Below, piece by piece: positions 9,902-23,529 of a DNA stretch of 64,000 nt. The DNA is from Gorsachius magnificus (lineage: Eukaryota; Chordata; Aves; Pelecaniformes; Ardeidae): NCBI GenBank assembly GCA_034008185.1, contig CM067081.1:14135821-14199820 (forward strand), read 5' to 3'. The notes beneath the pieces are model-generated. The model did no database searches and was not told the origin of the DNA. It saw nothing but the letters and a program-made list of their open reading frames with translations. The translations under genes were made by a program, and so were the position numbers. Every line of letters starts with the position of its first letter. The first letter of the stretch is position 1.

Positions 9902-11965
9902 TCAGAGGGATGGAACATCTCTCCTATGAAAAAAGGCTGTGAGACTGGGGGTTGTTGAGCCTGGAGAAGAGAAGGCTCTGGGGAGACCTTATTGCAGCCT
10001 TTCAGTACTTAAAGGGAGCCTATAAGAAAGATGGGGACAAATATTTAGTAGGCTTTGTTGTGATAGGACAAGGGGTAATGGTTTTAAACTAAAAGATGGT
10101 AGATTTAGACTAGATATAAGGAAGAAATTTTTTATGATGAGGGTAGTGAAACACTGGAATGGGTTGCCCAGAGAGGTGGTAGATGCCCCATCCCTGGAAA
10201 CATTCAAGACCAGGTTGGATGGGGCTCTGAGCAACCTGATCCAGCTGAAGATGTCCCTGGTCATTGCAGGGGGGTTGGACTAGATGACCTTTAAAGGTCC
10301 CTTCCTATCCAAAATATTCTATGATTCAATGATATAACCTTAAATACATGGGTAAACCCTTTGTGGTTGCATGTACCAGAGAACTTTTTGTCTGTTCCAT
10401 TAAAAGCTTTTGTTAATATCTGTATCTTACTCAGCACACTTTTCCCACTGACTATGCTTTTTATCATTTTGCAAACCTAGTTTTCAGTAGCAGCTGAAAG
10501 ACGAACAAAACACTATGATTATTAAGGAAAAGAGATAGGAAATAGCACCAAAAATATTGCATTCCAATTACACAAAAGAATGATGTGTGAGGACTAGCAT
10601 TTTCTGTTATACCATTCTATTGCAAAAAGAGGAATGTTAGAGAGGCATTACAACTGCTACAGGGAAAGATTGAAGAGTCTTGGAACATCTACTCAAGGAA
10701 GACAAAAATAAAAGAGAACTTGATGCAGGTATAAAAACTACAGGTAGGCTAGCAAAAGTGGTACAAATGTTTCTGTTTATTCTTTGTGATGATGAAGAAA
10801 AAACACTTAGTACAGCTATTTTTTCCCTTTCTTAGTCCAGCTAATAATTACCAGAAAGAGTATTTTCCACAATCCAAAGAGCTTTGTAGCAATAAACCCC
10901 AAAATTTTAGTGCCTATAAATTATTTACACACCACAATTTCAACCACATAGTGGTAACTGACAAGAACTGGGAAAAAATGGAGTCTTCCAAATATGACAA
11001 CACCAGACACCATTCTGGAAAAGTTCTGTGGTTTTATGTTGTCCATTAGCTTGCTATGTCACTGAGCAATTTCAGGAAAAAACTGTAGTAGACAATTAAA
11101 GGTTAATTGCCACCAGGAAATTCAAGAAACGGTGATGAAAAACACAACAGAAAACTATTCAAGAGAAATACATGAAAAAAATAAGCTATGTGGTTGATAT
11201 TGATGGAGAGCTTATTTCTGCCCAATAAATTGTAAAAATTGTTCAAGAACAGTTCATGTTTGAAAAAAATATGACCTCCTGTAATACTGCAACAGTCAAA
11301 TAGACCTTTGGTGAACTTCTGAGAAAATAATCATCATGTGAGTTGAAACTGCCTAAGGTCAGTTTTAACTGAAGAACCAAATTTCTCTAGGATTTGAAGA
11401 GTGGTTAGAAGAATAAATTCAGAATACAAATACTGTAACTGACACGTCAGCTAATTCTTCTTCCCCCCCCCCTTTTCTCCTTTATTCTTTTCCTTATTTT
11501 AATATACATATTTAGGTTGCATAGTGGCAGGTTTCTAGGCAAAGAAGAAACTCTGGGGGGGAGGATGTATTCATCAATTAATTGCAGTAGGAACACTACA
11601 TGGTATCCCTTCTTAAATTCAAAGGCAAGAAAGTTGTTATCTGTGAAGAAAAAAAGTAAAAATATGCTGAGCATGCCTCTCCATGTTAATTATCTTGGTT
11701 ACATCTACAACCTTGCACATTTGTATGCTCACCTTGTCATTCTGTAGAGTTTGAACCCCTGATATTGAACAGCAGGTGCATGGGGGAAGTATAAAAGAAA
11801 GTTAAATCAAAGGTAGAACTGAAGGTCTTGTAGTGATGGCACTAGGAAAACAGGGGATCTAAAGTCAGTTCTTGATTTGGTTCTGTGCGCACTGAGCAGC
11901 AAGACACATTTCCTTCTGCTAATCTTTCTCCCTATCCATAAAACATGGAAGGTACTTTATTTAAC

Positions 11966-11987
11966 TTTTTTTTTTTTTTTTTTTTTT
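11966..11987 (+). repeat. Poly-T run (22 T)
   Basis: Uninterrupted T tract between TTTAAC and GTCAG. No retroposon body is recognisable on either side, so I call it a simple homopolymer. Confidence 0.85.
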
Positions 11988-12396
11988 GTCAGTTTGTCAT
12001 TTAGTCTATGAACTTTTAGCGGGGGAGAGATGTGTCGTACTTCAGGCTTATGTGGAACTGAGCACAATGGGACTGGTCAATTGAGAATTCTCAGCTCTAC
12101 CAGAATACTGTAAAGCAATAAGAGGCAAAGCAGAATAAATATGTTCTTATTTCAAGTAGCAAGTACAGACAGGTATAATATTATGGAATTTAAATGGGCA
12201 ACTGAAGGGAGAATAACAATCAACACAACAGTAACCATTTTCCATCATTCAGAGACCTTTATGACAGAGGAAGTGAAAGAAAGATTTTGCAGATATTATA
12301 TATTTCTGACTTTATTTTCTAAAACTGAAAGTCATTCATTAATGAAATACACTTTGGTTGTATTTATGTGATCAAGTTTCTGGTTTTCACTTTCCT

Positions 12397-12480
12397 ATAT
12401 GTGTGTGTATATATATATACACACATACATACATGCATACAAATTTATACAACAGATACATAGTATGTATACATACATAT
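12397..12480. repeat. TG/TA/CA microsatellite with palindromic core
   Basis: GTGTGTGTATATATATATAC is followed by ACACATACATACATGC. Together these make an almost perfect self-complementary alternating purine-pyrimidine tract that could extrude a hairpin or adopt Z-form. Further TACATA units follow to about 12480. Confidence 0.85.
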
Positions 12481-15400
12481 TTAATACTGAAGCATGCTTC
12501 AGAGCCTTCTGTCTAGGACAAGAGTCTTTTCCTTTTAATTTCTTAATGAGGAGTCATTAGATGTGATGGGGTTAAAGTGGTTGATTTGGACAGACAGCCT
12601 GCAGTTGCTGAATGTGTTGAAGTGTCAGCAAATTCACAACAACATCTGAGCTTTAGTTTTGAGGTCTGTTAAACAATTTCAGTGGGACAAAGCTTTAGCC
12701 TGACTCATTATGAAAGAAAGCCATGGTGCATTAGGAGTAGCCCAAAAAATGCCAAATGCTGGCTTCCTTTACAGCTGATAAAAGTTAAAAGATAGAAAAT
12801 GTTATCCAGGCCTTTCTTAGAAAAGGAGAAAATAGGGCAGCACAATACTGTTGCATGACAAATTGTTATCCTGTAGGTAGCTTGATGAGGACAGCTTCAT
12901 AGGTAGTTTAGGGTTAATGATGTTTAATTTTTATGTGACTATAGCTGTCTTTAAATTTTGCAAGATACCTAAAAGGTAATTTTGACATAAAAATAAATAG
13001 CTCTTATAAAAGTAATCTGGAAAAAAGGGATAAATTTAATTCTATGTTGAATTTATTGGCACAGAAATCTGAAACTGTCAGATGAAAAGTGCATCTAAGC
13101 TTTGGCTTTTTTATATTTGGAAGTAGTAAGGGAATGACCTTACTAATAAAATTAATGTTCATTTGGCAACAATGTTCTGATTGCCTTTTTACCATTTTCC
13201 TTTTCTACTTCTTTTTCTGGTTCTACGAAGCTCAGGACTATGTCTGAGGTAAATCTGAGTCTGAGCACAAGCAAACCTCAACAATTTCTAATTTGAAGAC
13301 AGTACCAGTGTTGGGCCTGAGTCTGTAGCTTCCAGCTGTGAACTCTGATTGACTTTGTCAGTCACTTCAGCAAGCACAGCTGATAATACCCTCATCTTGT
13401 AAACACTGGTCAATATGCTTAATGTGGCATGTGAAAATACATGTTTATGCCAACTTCAGCCTATTCAGGTCTATAAGAGTAAACATGAATAGCAGTTGCA
13501 GAAGAAAAAATTATGAACCATAAAGCACTGAAAGTTAATTAATATTCAGATCTATTTGGGGAAAAAAAAAAAATCTATAGTACCACATTCTGCCAAAGCC
13601 ATCATTAAACAAGTTTTACAGATTTTCTGCTATATCACAGTATCCTGAACAAGGTATTCTAAGTATCTGAATTACTGATAGAAAATGAACTGCACATCCT
13701 CAAACGTCATCCTGCCTATTGCTGTGGTGTTTTTTAAAAATCCTTCTCAATTTGGTCTGTATTTTTTGAGCAAATCTTGTGAAATCCCAGTGTAGACCTG
13801 GTTTTGAAGTACAATCCACAGTGCTGAGTTGTGAATAATGCATTGCGTTCTGCACAGGCAGATCCATAAAAAGCATACTTTGAACAAGTAAATCATTCAG
13901 GTCAAACTAAAACAAATTATTCCATTTTTTCAAATACTTTTTGCTTTATAAAAAAATGGAAGAAAAAATGAAACAAAGGTAATGCCTCTTTGAAAATTTT
14001 CAATATTTTTACCCTTTTCAAGTTTTTATCTTTTTTTCCCCTCTGATTTAAACAGTCCTGCAGAAACAGACACATATTTGTAATTTTGTTGTTGTTTTTA
14101 AATTTTCCACTGCTTTTTTTCTTCAACTCTGAAATTCTTGTTTTATTTTTACCAGGATGGAAATTTTTTCCTTAACCAACTTGAAATTCACCCTCTGCTT
14201 ATCTTTCCACCTGCCTTAGCATGTTTCTATAGGGTAAAACTTTATTAGAAATAACCTATCATTGATATTATAAAGAAAATAGAGGTATATTTTCCCCCTT
14301 AGTACTTTTGTCTTCACAATATTATTTTCAAAAGTATCTATTTTTACTTCTTAAAGAAAGCGGGGGCTAGACTCACAGATTAAGTGGGTTTTGCATCCTG
14401 ATAAAACAAGGGCTACAGCACCCACCTCAGCTCAGGTGTTATTCTGGACTCTCCCACTGCAGTCCTGGATCCCAGCCCCCATCAACACCCCTTTCCCCCT
14501 TTCTCGTGAATTATGGGCCTTCAGCTTCAGCTACCTCTCTGCAGAACCCAAAAAGAACATTAGCCAACCCCAACAGAGAAAGATGGAGACATATAAGGAT
14601 TCCAAAGAACAGCTAATTTCTTATCAAAACTGTTTAATAAACTTACAGTATCAACACAGTTGACAGTGCAGAAGTTTTAATAAATTGTGGAAACAGTCCC
14701 ACCCCTTTCTACAAGCCACGTAGAACCTGGAAGAAAAATTTCACATTTGGAGGAATATTTGGTGTAGCTCCATGCAGAAATCTCTGAGGCAGCAGAACTT
14801 GTCTTTTGTCACTGAAAACCAGAGGCTTTCAAATAGTGGACCCTGGCAAGGTTACAATTTGAGATCCTGCTATCACAGAAATAGGTTTGCATTGTACTCT
14901 CAAAGGATTTTTTTTTTTCCTAAAATGTTGATCATCTCTTCCTTTCACACACAAAAAGCATTGAGTTGAAAAGGATGATAGAAAGCCTAAAAAGAGTTTG
15001 ACAGTTTAAGAGAAGCCTTGGAAGAAAGTCACAGGAAAATTTAATAGCTGTTTTCTTTAAAAGGCTATGTAGAGAATGTCTGTTACTTTATTTATATTTT
15101 AAACACTGAATGAGCTGCTTTTCTGTCTTGAAAGGCTCTGTCTGAGAACTTCCAAGGTTGAAATATTGCAAGGAGAAAAAGAATGCAGCTAATAGTAAAC
15201 CTGAAAACTTCAGCATTTATCAAGGATACCCTGTCTTGGAGCTAAGACAAAGGTCCACAAAATTATATCCTGTTGAGCAGTTAAGTTCAAATCTGACAAT
15301 CCTAAAAATAACCAGAGGAAAACTTCTGTACAATTTTTGATGAAAAATTCATGAAAGCCTTTGTGAACTTCTTCAATATTGCCCAAAAGGAAAAAAAAAA

Positions 15401-16380
15401 CCACATTAAATTCTCAAAAATTTTGGCATGTAAACCACCTTAACAGGCAGTGCCCACAAAAGCAAGGTATAAAACCCCCTATAGTAGAACTAGAAATTAT
15501 ATGTATTTCCCTATATCTGAAATCACTACAGACACCAAATATTTGGCCTTTGTGCAGAAAACTAATGTGCAGGGGAGGGGGAGGATAGAGAATTACAGGT
15601 AAATGAGGAGGGGAGAAGGAGGACAAACTCTGTCCTATGACCCAAGCATCACCTATAACATGGGAGACACACGTAGACAGCCTGCTTCAGAACAAAGAAG
15701 GACTCAAACATGGGGTTTCCATATCCTAACTTAACAGCTCAAGCACCTAGATGCCTGTAAAGGGAAGGCAAGCTTGTCTTTTTTCAAATGGCCTATGGTC
15801 TCTCCATGTTCTAAGTCTCCAAGTCTGAAAATATTACAAATGATAGTGGTTGGGTTTGAGAGTGAGGGTGGGTTTGGGGTTTTTTATTTCATTTTTCAAA
15901 CATTGAGCAAAGCCACTTGTCTGCCAAGAATGAGAATAAAGGAACTCCCGAAAGCCCCAAACACCCATTGGAAAAAAGGAAGTCATGTAAGTGTAGGGAA
16001 AAAAATAAGCTTATCTGTTAAGCCTCATTCCTAAGGTAATCATTATGGGTAGAAATCACAGATACATACAAGCTGTCTTAGCTACTGACAGCTCTCTGAA
16101 AATAATATAGCAGTAGCACTAATTTAGGTAGTACTGCTACCCTTAGACACAACTGGTTTGTGCTGGGTTGAAAATGGAGCTTTTGTCCTGGCTGTGACAG
16201 AGCTGTGGGGGTTAGGGAACAGCACAGAGCTACAGAAATCAGGAGTGGGTTGCAGAGTTGAATAGGGCAGAGCCAGAGTCAAGTGTGCTACAGTGATTTT
16301 TAAGTAAACAAAGCCCAAATAGCTTGCTAAACTTTCACCCCAGCAATGAATTTAAGTCACTGTCTGAAAATGGAAGGGGA

Positions 16381-16457
16381 AAAGCATAGAATGGGAAGGA
16401 GGAAGGCAAGAAGGAAGGAAGGAAAAGAGAAAGTCTTTTCTCTCTCTGTCTTTCCTG
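16381..16457 (+). repeat. Purine tract switching to pyrimidine tract
   Basis: A G/A-only-like run (AAGGAAGGAAGGAAAAGAGA) passes directly into a C/T run (TTTTCTCTCTCTGTCTTTCC). The two halves are partly complementary and could fold into a hairpin. GGAA repeats also resemble ETS-type binding sites, but there is no context to support regulation. Confidence 0.7.
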
Positions 16458-18814
16458 GGGCCCTTGTGGAGTCTTCTCTGCAGCCAACACTGCAGGGGAA
16501 TGGCAATTACTACACCAGATCAAGGATCCAATTCTAAATATTTTGTAGAAAAGGAGTAGGGGATTAGATTATATCCCCAAAGATCTCATTTTATCTCTAC
16601 GTATCTCTGCAGCAATGTTATTTTCATCACCTAAAGCCAACGTCCTCTCAGAAAAATAAAGAGGTTAGAAATGGTAATATAAATTGGATTTTTATGCTCT
16701 CCCATCATGAATGCTGAGATTACGAAATGCATTTGAGTCACATTATCAGGATTTTCCTTTTTTAAAAGAATGCTGATAATTTTAAGTAAGCATACAACTA
16801 CACGAACTGTACCTAGCAAAAGAAATCATATGGCAAAATTCATAATATGACTGCTGATAACACTGAATTACGGAATACTTCAGTCATACTGTAGAAGGGA
16901 CAGACATACATCTCTTTTTGACATCCATTCCTGTGAGCAAGTGAAGTGGGCAATAATGTCCGTGGCTCATCATTCTTTACAAACTCGCTATCATTTTCTG
17001 ACATCCCATGGAGAGTTTTCCATGATGTCTCGGACACAGACTCAGGCCTGGTACAGTATTGCTTTATTCATGTGAAAAATCTGTCTAAAGCTTCATTGTC
17101 ATTTTTCAGTACAAACATCTCATGGGAAATATTCTTCTGTCTTTTAGAGTAGAAGACATGAGCATTATCAGGTACCTGAAAAGCATGATTTCAGAAAGCA
17201 AAAATCAGAGAGGTTGTCTGAAAACCTGTCAATAAAAGCCTCTGCCCATTCTGCAAGGGGAAGAGGATGCAAAACCTGCTGGACAATTTGGCAGCTAGAG
17301 GAATCTTGCCAAACTTCTTTGTCTCCTAGGTTCTTGAATGTGAAGTTTTCCAAGGAAAGGATGCTCAGAGAAACTCATTGACACTAGTACAATGCTTGAT
17401 ATTTTTAGAACAAAGGTGCTATGTCAGCATAAAGTATCATTAACAGCACTGTATACTCTTTAGCTTCAGTGATGGAGCTGTTCCTTTCAGAGCAGAGGGT
17501 CCTTTATACAATTATCACCTGGGAGATATTAATTACAGATGTCCTTTGTATGTACAGAATATGTTCAGAAAAGCCATGCCTGTATTCATAAGCATACACC
17601 CTTAAGACCAAACATTTCATGTTCCACTGATGTTTGCAATAATGCTGCAGTCACTGCAGGTGACATCATGGCCTTGACAAGAACTCATAGGGAAAGGATG
17701 TTTCTGTCTGATAATTATGTTCATCCTCAGAAAAAAAGTGTCGTGACAAAGCTGTAGGGCTGTTTTCCAAGTGTCTCCTATAGCTAGCTTGTGTGTAAAG
17801 TTGGGAAAGAGAGCAATCTTCCAGATTCTGAACATTTTAAATGTCTGCCTTTTGACTGCTCAGTTCAGCCTTTTCCAAGAGCTTCTTTATGACCACTATC
17901 AGTCTGGGGGAAATGCATGGGGAGAAAGGAAGGAAATCTTGATCATTTTCCCCAAGCACTTAATACTTTAAATATCACCATCATTATCTCATTAGAAAAT
18001 GTGAGGGGGTTTTCCTAGTTTTTGTGCCATGGTTTCATTCTCTCAGATAAATTACAATACTGGGACTGTCTGCGGTTCTCTGAATTCTCTGGTTTGGACC
18101 GTTGCATCAAGTTTATCTTCCCCTGTTCTCCTGTTCATAATGCATCTGATTCTGCCTCTACCCTATATCTTTCACTGTGTTCCCACTTTATTATACATTA
18201 GAACCCCAAATTCTCCACAAACTGGAGACTGAAAGAGAGCTGACATTATCTAATACCTGATTTTTAACTCAGATTAAAAAATACATCAAATATTACAGAT
18301 TATGTTTGGCTGTTGAAAAACAAACATGTTCACTGAGAATAGTCCTAGACTAATGTTTTGTGCAATCGTGACTGTGAACATTTTGTACCTGATTACCCTT
18401 CCAACTAGAAGACCCACAGACTCCTGGTTTGGCTCTTGGACTGATCCACCTATCTGCATCACTCTCTGTTATATTCATACACCTTCTGAGATATTTTGTG
18501 TGTATGTAATTTTGGCTTTTTTAATAGGATAAATAAAAGCATATCTTAATTAAGGTCTCTGCCCTTATTCACTTGGGACATAGAGATGTTAAAATTTCAT
18601 ATGTTCTGTTAGTGCTGGGGGTGCTGAAGTACATCTCACACTATGCTATCAAGTAAAACGGGAGTAGGTAAGGGATTTTCCATTCTTTGGAAGGTTCTGA
18701 AATTTCAAAACCTTGAGTAGTGTGCAGTGGGATGACCTACAGACTTCATGAAGTTTTCATGAAAAATGAAACCTTCCAGAATAAATTCTCCAATTCCAGA
18801 ATTTGACTTTCCTA

Positions 18815-18862
18815 TATATTATACATATACATATGCATATGTACATGCATAAGCATATATGC
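18815..18862. repeat. TA/CA-rich degenerate microsatellite
   Basis: TATATATTATACATATACAT followed by ATGCATATGTACATGC-like units. Low-complexity alternating tract. Confidence 0.7.
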
Positions 18863-21800
18863 AGGTATGGATTCTAAAGAACAGTTGAGGTGAAAGAGAA
18901 GAATGCTGGAACAGTTGTTTCTTCTTCCCACTTCTCTCCAGTCTGCAAGTTTTGTTTGCTTGCTTTTTGTGCCAATGTTGAAATCTGTCAGATTGAAATG
19001 AGCCAAAAAACCTGCAACCAACAAAAAAAACCCCAAAAACCAAACAACCCCATACTCAACACCAAATTGAGGGGGAAAGGGCTGCATTGTAGAGCAAGAA
19101 GTTTTCTCTTTGTTTTAAATCTGAGAGAGAAAACTAAATGAACCAAAATGTATCTTTAGTGCTTTAAGCTTTTCTAACAGAAGCAGCCATGCTGTAAAGA
19201 GTTGATTTAGAGCATAAATCTTTCTGAAAATGGCTTAGATTGCAGGTGAAACAATTTTCTAACAACTCATATTTTGAGGGCAAACTGTAAGTGACCTCTG
19301 GAGTCTTAGTCAGCATGAAGCCATTCACCACAGCAAGGACAAGCCAGCACCTGCAGTCCTCTGCTCTTGTAAAATGTCTCCAGAACTGTCAGTGCTCCCT
19401 TTAGCTACTTCTAAACTGACCTGCAGGTGTAGGCTGGAGTGTCTTCTCATCCCCAAAACATAAAGATAGAAAATATGATCAGCACCCATCTGACCTACAT
19501 GCCTGAATTTACCTTCCTATGAAAATCCCATTATGGGAGGAAGGGAGAAGGTGGCAACTACTGACATGGTGCTCCTGGAGCCCTAGTTTGTTATGTGCTC
19601 TTCCTGTACTCCTGGAAAGATCCATCACAAATTTAACTGATGCCATAAATACAGGCAGTGAATGCAAACACACACACACAAAAGTTTTTGCTCCTGAATC
19701 ATAATGTCTCCACTTTGGTCCAAATAATATAAAAGCAGGAGATAGACTCATTTTCTTCCTTTACTTTTTTTGTTTATAATAGTAACTTCTTAAAAAGAAG
19801 CCCTTCTGATAAACCTGAACAGAAAATATACATGTTGTGCCCAAGAGTCTATCATCAGAAATTCAAACATATGTCTTCATAACAAAATAGGATAATTTGA
19901 GAACACATAATGATTTTCCTTGGTCAAGTGGGGAAAAAAAGCAAAATGTTCTAACAGACTATTGATTAAAAGATTCCTGTTTTGAGCCAGCTTTGGTACT
20001 CATGACTGTCTTTCTCTTCCACTGAAAGCAGGGGTCAAATAAAAGAATGTAGTTGAGTGACAAACTGAACTGAAGAGTTATGTGTCTCAGGTTAATAACT
20101 GGGCCACTAACAACTAACTCCATCTACCTGATTAGGGTTTACATAGAGGTGTTTGTGATCTATTTATTTGTTTAATTATTTGGCATTTTGTACTCTGTTA
20201 TTCTCACACTCACTAGGAGAGTGAACAATCCTTCTCCCAGAGATTCCTCCTGAAGAATATTGATTTTCACCAAAAATTTAATAAAGCCAAACTGGAGCAA
20301 ACAGAATGTACCAAATGTACACACCCTTGGTACAGTCTATTCCTGAGGAAGAATGATACTAACATGTGAGAGTCTAGATCATTTTTATAATGCAAGTTCC
20401 AAGTTTTCTCGTGTGGACATGTGACTGTTGTAAAGACGTTGGTCGCATATTCATGTACCTATAGCTCTGTCATGCTTTCTGTCTCCCCAGTTGTTTTGCT
20501 CATATCATTTTAAAGAAGCACTTGCTTTCACCACATTTCAGATAATCCACCATGTTTTGTCTTCTCCATAGTTCTCTTTTATTTGGAACAGTGGAGGAGT
20601 TGTTATTACCCTTTCCGTTTTCCAGATAATTCCCTTAAAGCTGCATTGAGTGCCTTAATCTGAGAAGATGCAGAACAATCCTAGTAATAATTACATGTTT
20701 TATCTCCCTATTAGGCACAATAGTGATGCCAGCGATCTTGAACCCCCTTCAAACCTTTGATCGTTGACCAAATGGTAAGACCTGTTGCTCTTTACCCCTA
20801 TAGTGCTGCATACCTTATTGCTACATGAATAAAACTTGAAGTAATAGTGTGTCCTTTAGAAAGCCAGAGCTCTTTCCTGGTAGTGCTATAGAAATTCTTT
20901 GCAATTGAAGTCAGGGGGAAAATGAGGAAAACTGTTCAAATCTGGTTTCCCAGAATCTTTTACTTGTAAGTAGTGGAATAAACTCCTTGGCAGCAGCCAC
21001 AGGTGCTGAAATCAGCAGTCTTTCAGACAAACCATGTTAAACAGTTCTGTAATGATTTAAGGGCTTTAGATAAGTAGCAAGATCAGTCTCAGCTGAGACG
21101 TGGAATTGCAGCTTGTCCAGAGACCTAATTTAAACTCTTTTGATGTGTTGAGCCTGAAAAACACTTTTCCTCAGAGGGGACACTTTTGTTTTTGAAGGAA
21201 TGGAAGATTTTTTCTTATTGGTAGGAAAAAGAAGGGAGAAAGGACAAGGCTCATTCCAGAAGCTTCTCCTTAATGTGCCAACCTATTAGCCAAAATCAAA
21301 AGATGGATAGCTAAGTTACCCCTGCGCTTTCCAACCCAGTAACTGATACTTTCCTTCCAGAGTTTCATAAGATATAAGAAAACAATTTCCAAACCATATA
21401 AGTACCATTTTCACAGGTTTAAATTTAGAAGTCTAAGTCTGGTATTATGAGTGCCTCGCAGTGGTGATAGATTTATTTTTGCTTTCTTGTCTATATCAAC
21501 TTTGTAAGAAGCTCCTTTTGCCTCAGAAAAAGAATGGTAGACAGTGTCCATTATCTCTCTGTAAAATTACTGGAGAAAGATGGAATGGTCCAGGGCATTT
21601 TGTCATTTTGTGGAACTTTTCACTCTCCATGCTCTATGTAGAGAGCCTAAGGAGCTATAAGATCTAACTGAACACCCCAATTTGGAGAGTTTGTTGGAAT
21701 AGATCCCTCTCTACATACATATATACTCTGTGAGTGATCAAAGACCAGCTAAAATAAGTAGAACAGTAAAGACTATACAGAGTGGGATCCTGAAGGAAAG

Positions 21801-22603
21801 AAGACAATCTTTAGCAAGAGCAAGCTGTTGCCAACAGCAAAACAGTCTGTCACACCCACACCACCTTATTCTTCCTATGAGAGAATAAGTGGCACCAAAA
21901 TATCATGAGTAATGATGGGAAAACCTATATATGTGGTAGTTACCCAATAAATTGGGTATTTTCAAGGCTCTCTCTCATTCTGGAGAATGAAACCTTACCA
22001 AAGATACAGAGGACAAAAATAAAAAAGCATTCACAATAATTTCAAAAGGATAAGTAATTCCCCATGACGGCTTTTTTTGACAATTGATACTTTGCATGGT
22101 TTTGCAGAGATCTGTCAGCACATGTTGCCTCATGTCTCTATGTTAGATTACTGTAAGAGTTAATCATCACATTCCCTACCTAAACCTATAATCCTGTATT
22201 TGTGATTGCACAATTATTTAACATGGTAACAAATCATATTATTACAGAGTATTATGATTCTAAGTGAGAAATAAGTGGCAAGAGATGGGATTTTTTAAAG
22301 GAAGAAACCACAGTCTTTAAAGATAAGGAGCAAGGGAGAAGATGCATGTAGCAGAGCAGACACCATGTAATCAGAATTGTCAGCTTTCTTTCACAAGTGT
22401 CACTGATTCATTTTCCTTGTACCATTCTTAAATTTACCTGTTTGTCTTGTTCTTAATACCTCAAAAGGCTGAGATTCCTACTGGTTTATTTCAGTTTTGC
22501 CTCTTTTCTGATCTTGTTCTGATGGAAAGAATCAGCTCGTGCAGAACTGTTTGTTGGATGTTGTTTGTATGGGAGTCCTCTTTATTTTGCGAATACTTTT
22601 ACT

Positions 22604-22706
22604 CCTGAGAGCACTAATAGACTGGGATGAAATACGATCTCCACTGAAGTCAATGGTAAAACTCATATTAACTTCAGTGAAGTCATACTTTCCTGTCTTC
22701 AGATTA
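22604..22706. repeat. Possible ancient amniote retroposon relic
   Basis: ACTGAAGTCAATGGTAAAAC and, further on, TTAACTTCAGTGAAGTCA resemble the ACTGAAGTCAATGG.. / ..TTGACTTCAGTGG phrases that recur in old interspersed repeats of turtles, crocodilians and birds. The two phrases are partly complementary to each other. Assignment is from memory and weak, since only about 100 bp is readable. Confidence 0.35.
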
Positions 22707-23529
22707 CAGTCTTTCATCCATGCAGCAAGTGTAGTCTGAGTAATCACCATGTGAGCTTCAAACCTTATCTTTCCATATGTCAGAATCCAACCTACTGATG
22801 TGAACAGAGGGTGGAGCAATGTCTTCTCACACCTTTTTGGTTGGCTGACTTGAAGAGCCAGAGGCTGTCCATTAAGGAGCAGTGATGGTGCTGTGGCCAG
22901 TTGACTGAAGCATTCCTATTCATTTTGCCTAGGCCAGCATAGAGCTTTAGAGTCATAAAATCTTATACTGAGGGCCCTGAACTCATATTCATTTGCTTAC
23001 TCAGGTGGTCCCACAGAAGACTGCCTCATAAATATAAAACTGGAGAGAGAAACAAATCATCAATTCATTTAATACATGACAGAATTTGTCACCAGTTGAC
23101 ATAAAGTCTCAGAGCTGAAAACTTAAAAAACAAACTGCAGAGACCAATGTACCAAAGAGAATGATCCTGTGTTAGGTACTTTCCCTAATCTGGCCTTTTT
23201 CATGTGTTTCTTCAGTTGTGCTGTGACTCATGGGTTCATTGTGAAATCTTTGTTGAGGCAACTGGATTCTTCAGGTCCATTAATCTCAGGAATCTGGTTT
23301 GGTTTAGTTTTAATTTTATTTTATGACAGTAGGACCTTACTAAAAAGGACGGTTTTGAAAACTGCTAAATCCAAGTTGTGTGCTGAATTGAAAAATAACA
23401 TTATAAAAAACCAACCCAACAACACAAATGTAAAATTTGTGTAAAAATGTAACAAGCTAAGTCTAGAAGGGAGAGAGGAAGGGAATCATCTCATAGTGCA
23501 ACACCTGCTTCAGGCTAAAACAGTAAAAT
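22707..23529. other. Gene-free spacer
   Basis: AT-rich sequence with no recognisable repeat or coding exon. The 91-codon open frame near 23169 shows no family features. Confidence 0.5.

Larger units (their letters stand above)
7866..10333 (+). mobile_element. CR1 LINE, 2.5 kb, 5'-truncated, with broken ORF2 and full 3' end
   Basis: This is the longest retroelement in the window. It begins inside the endonuclease domain of ORF2 and runs through reverse transcriptase to the 3' UTR, ending CCAAAATATTCTATGATTC then AATGAT. CR1 is a non-LTR retrotransposon that copies itself by target-primed reverse transcription, and 5' truncation is its normal outcome. The frame changes several times: endonuclease and linker in one frame to about 8870, RT start in a second frame to 9075, RT palm in a third from 9210, then back to the first from the catalytic SADD box at 9443. 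In-frame stops occur at 8258 and in the 8310-8360 region. It cannot make a working protein. Divergence suggests an old insertion. Confidence 0.92.
10334..22603. other. 12-kb repeat-poor, gene-free stretch
   Basis: I see no CR1, LTR or coding exon in this interval. It is AT-rich single-copy DNA with scattered homopolymer and dinucleotide tracts; the clearest are listed separately. Open frames (maximum about 91 codons) are unremarkable. Conserved noncoding elements could be present but cannot be recognised without alignment to other species. Confidence 0.5.

Noticed and set aside
7422..10333. Single CR1 with 5' inversion by twin priming
   Set aside because: Both halves carry a complete CR1 3' end, so they must be two insertions.
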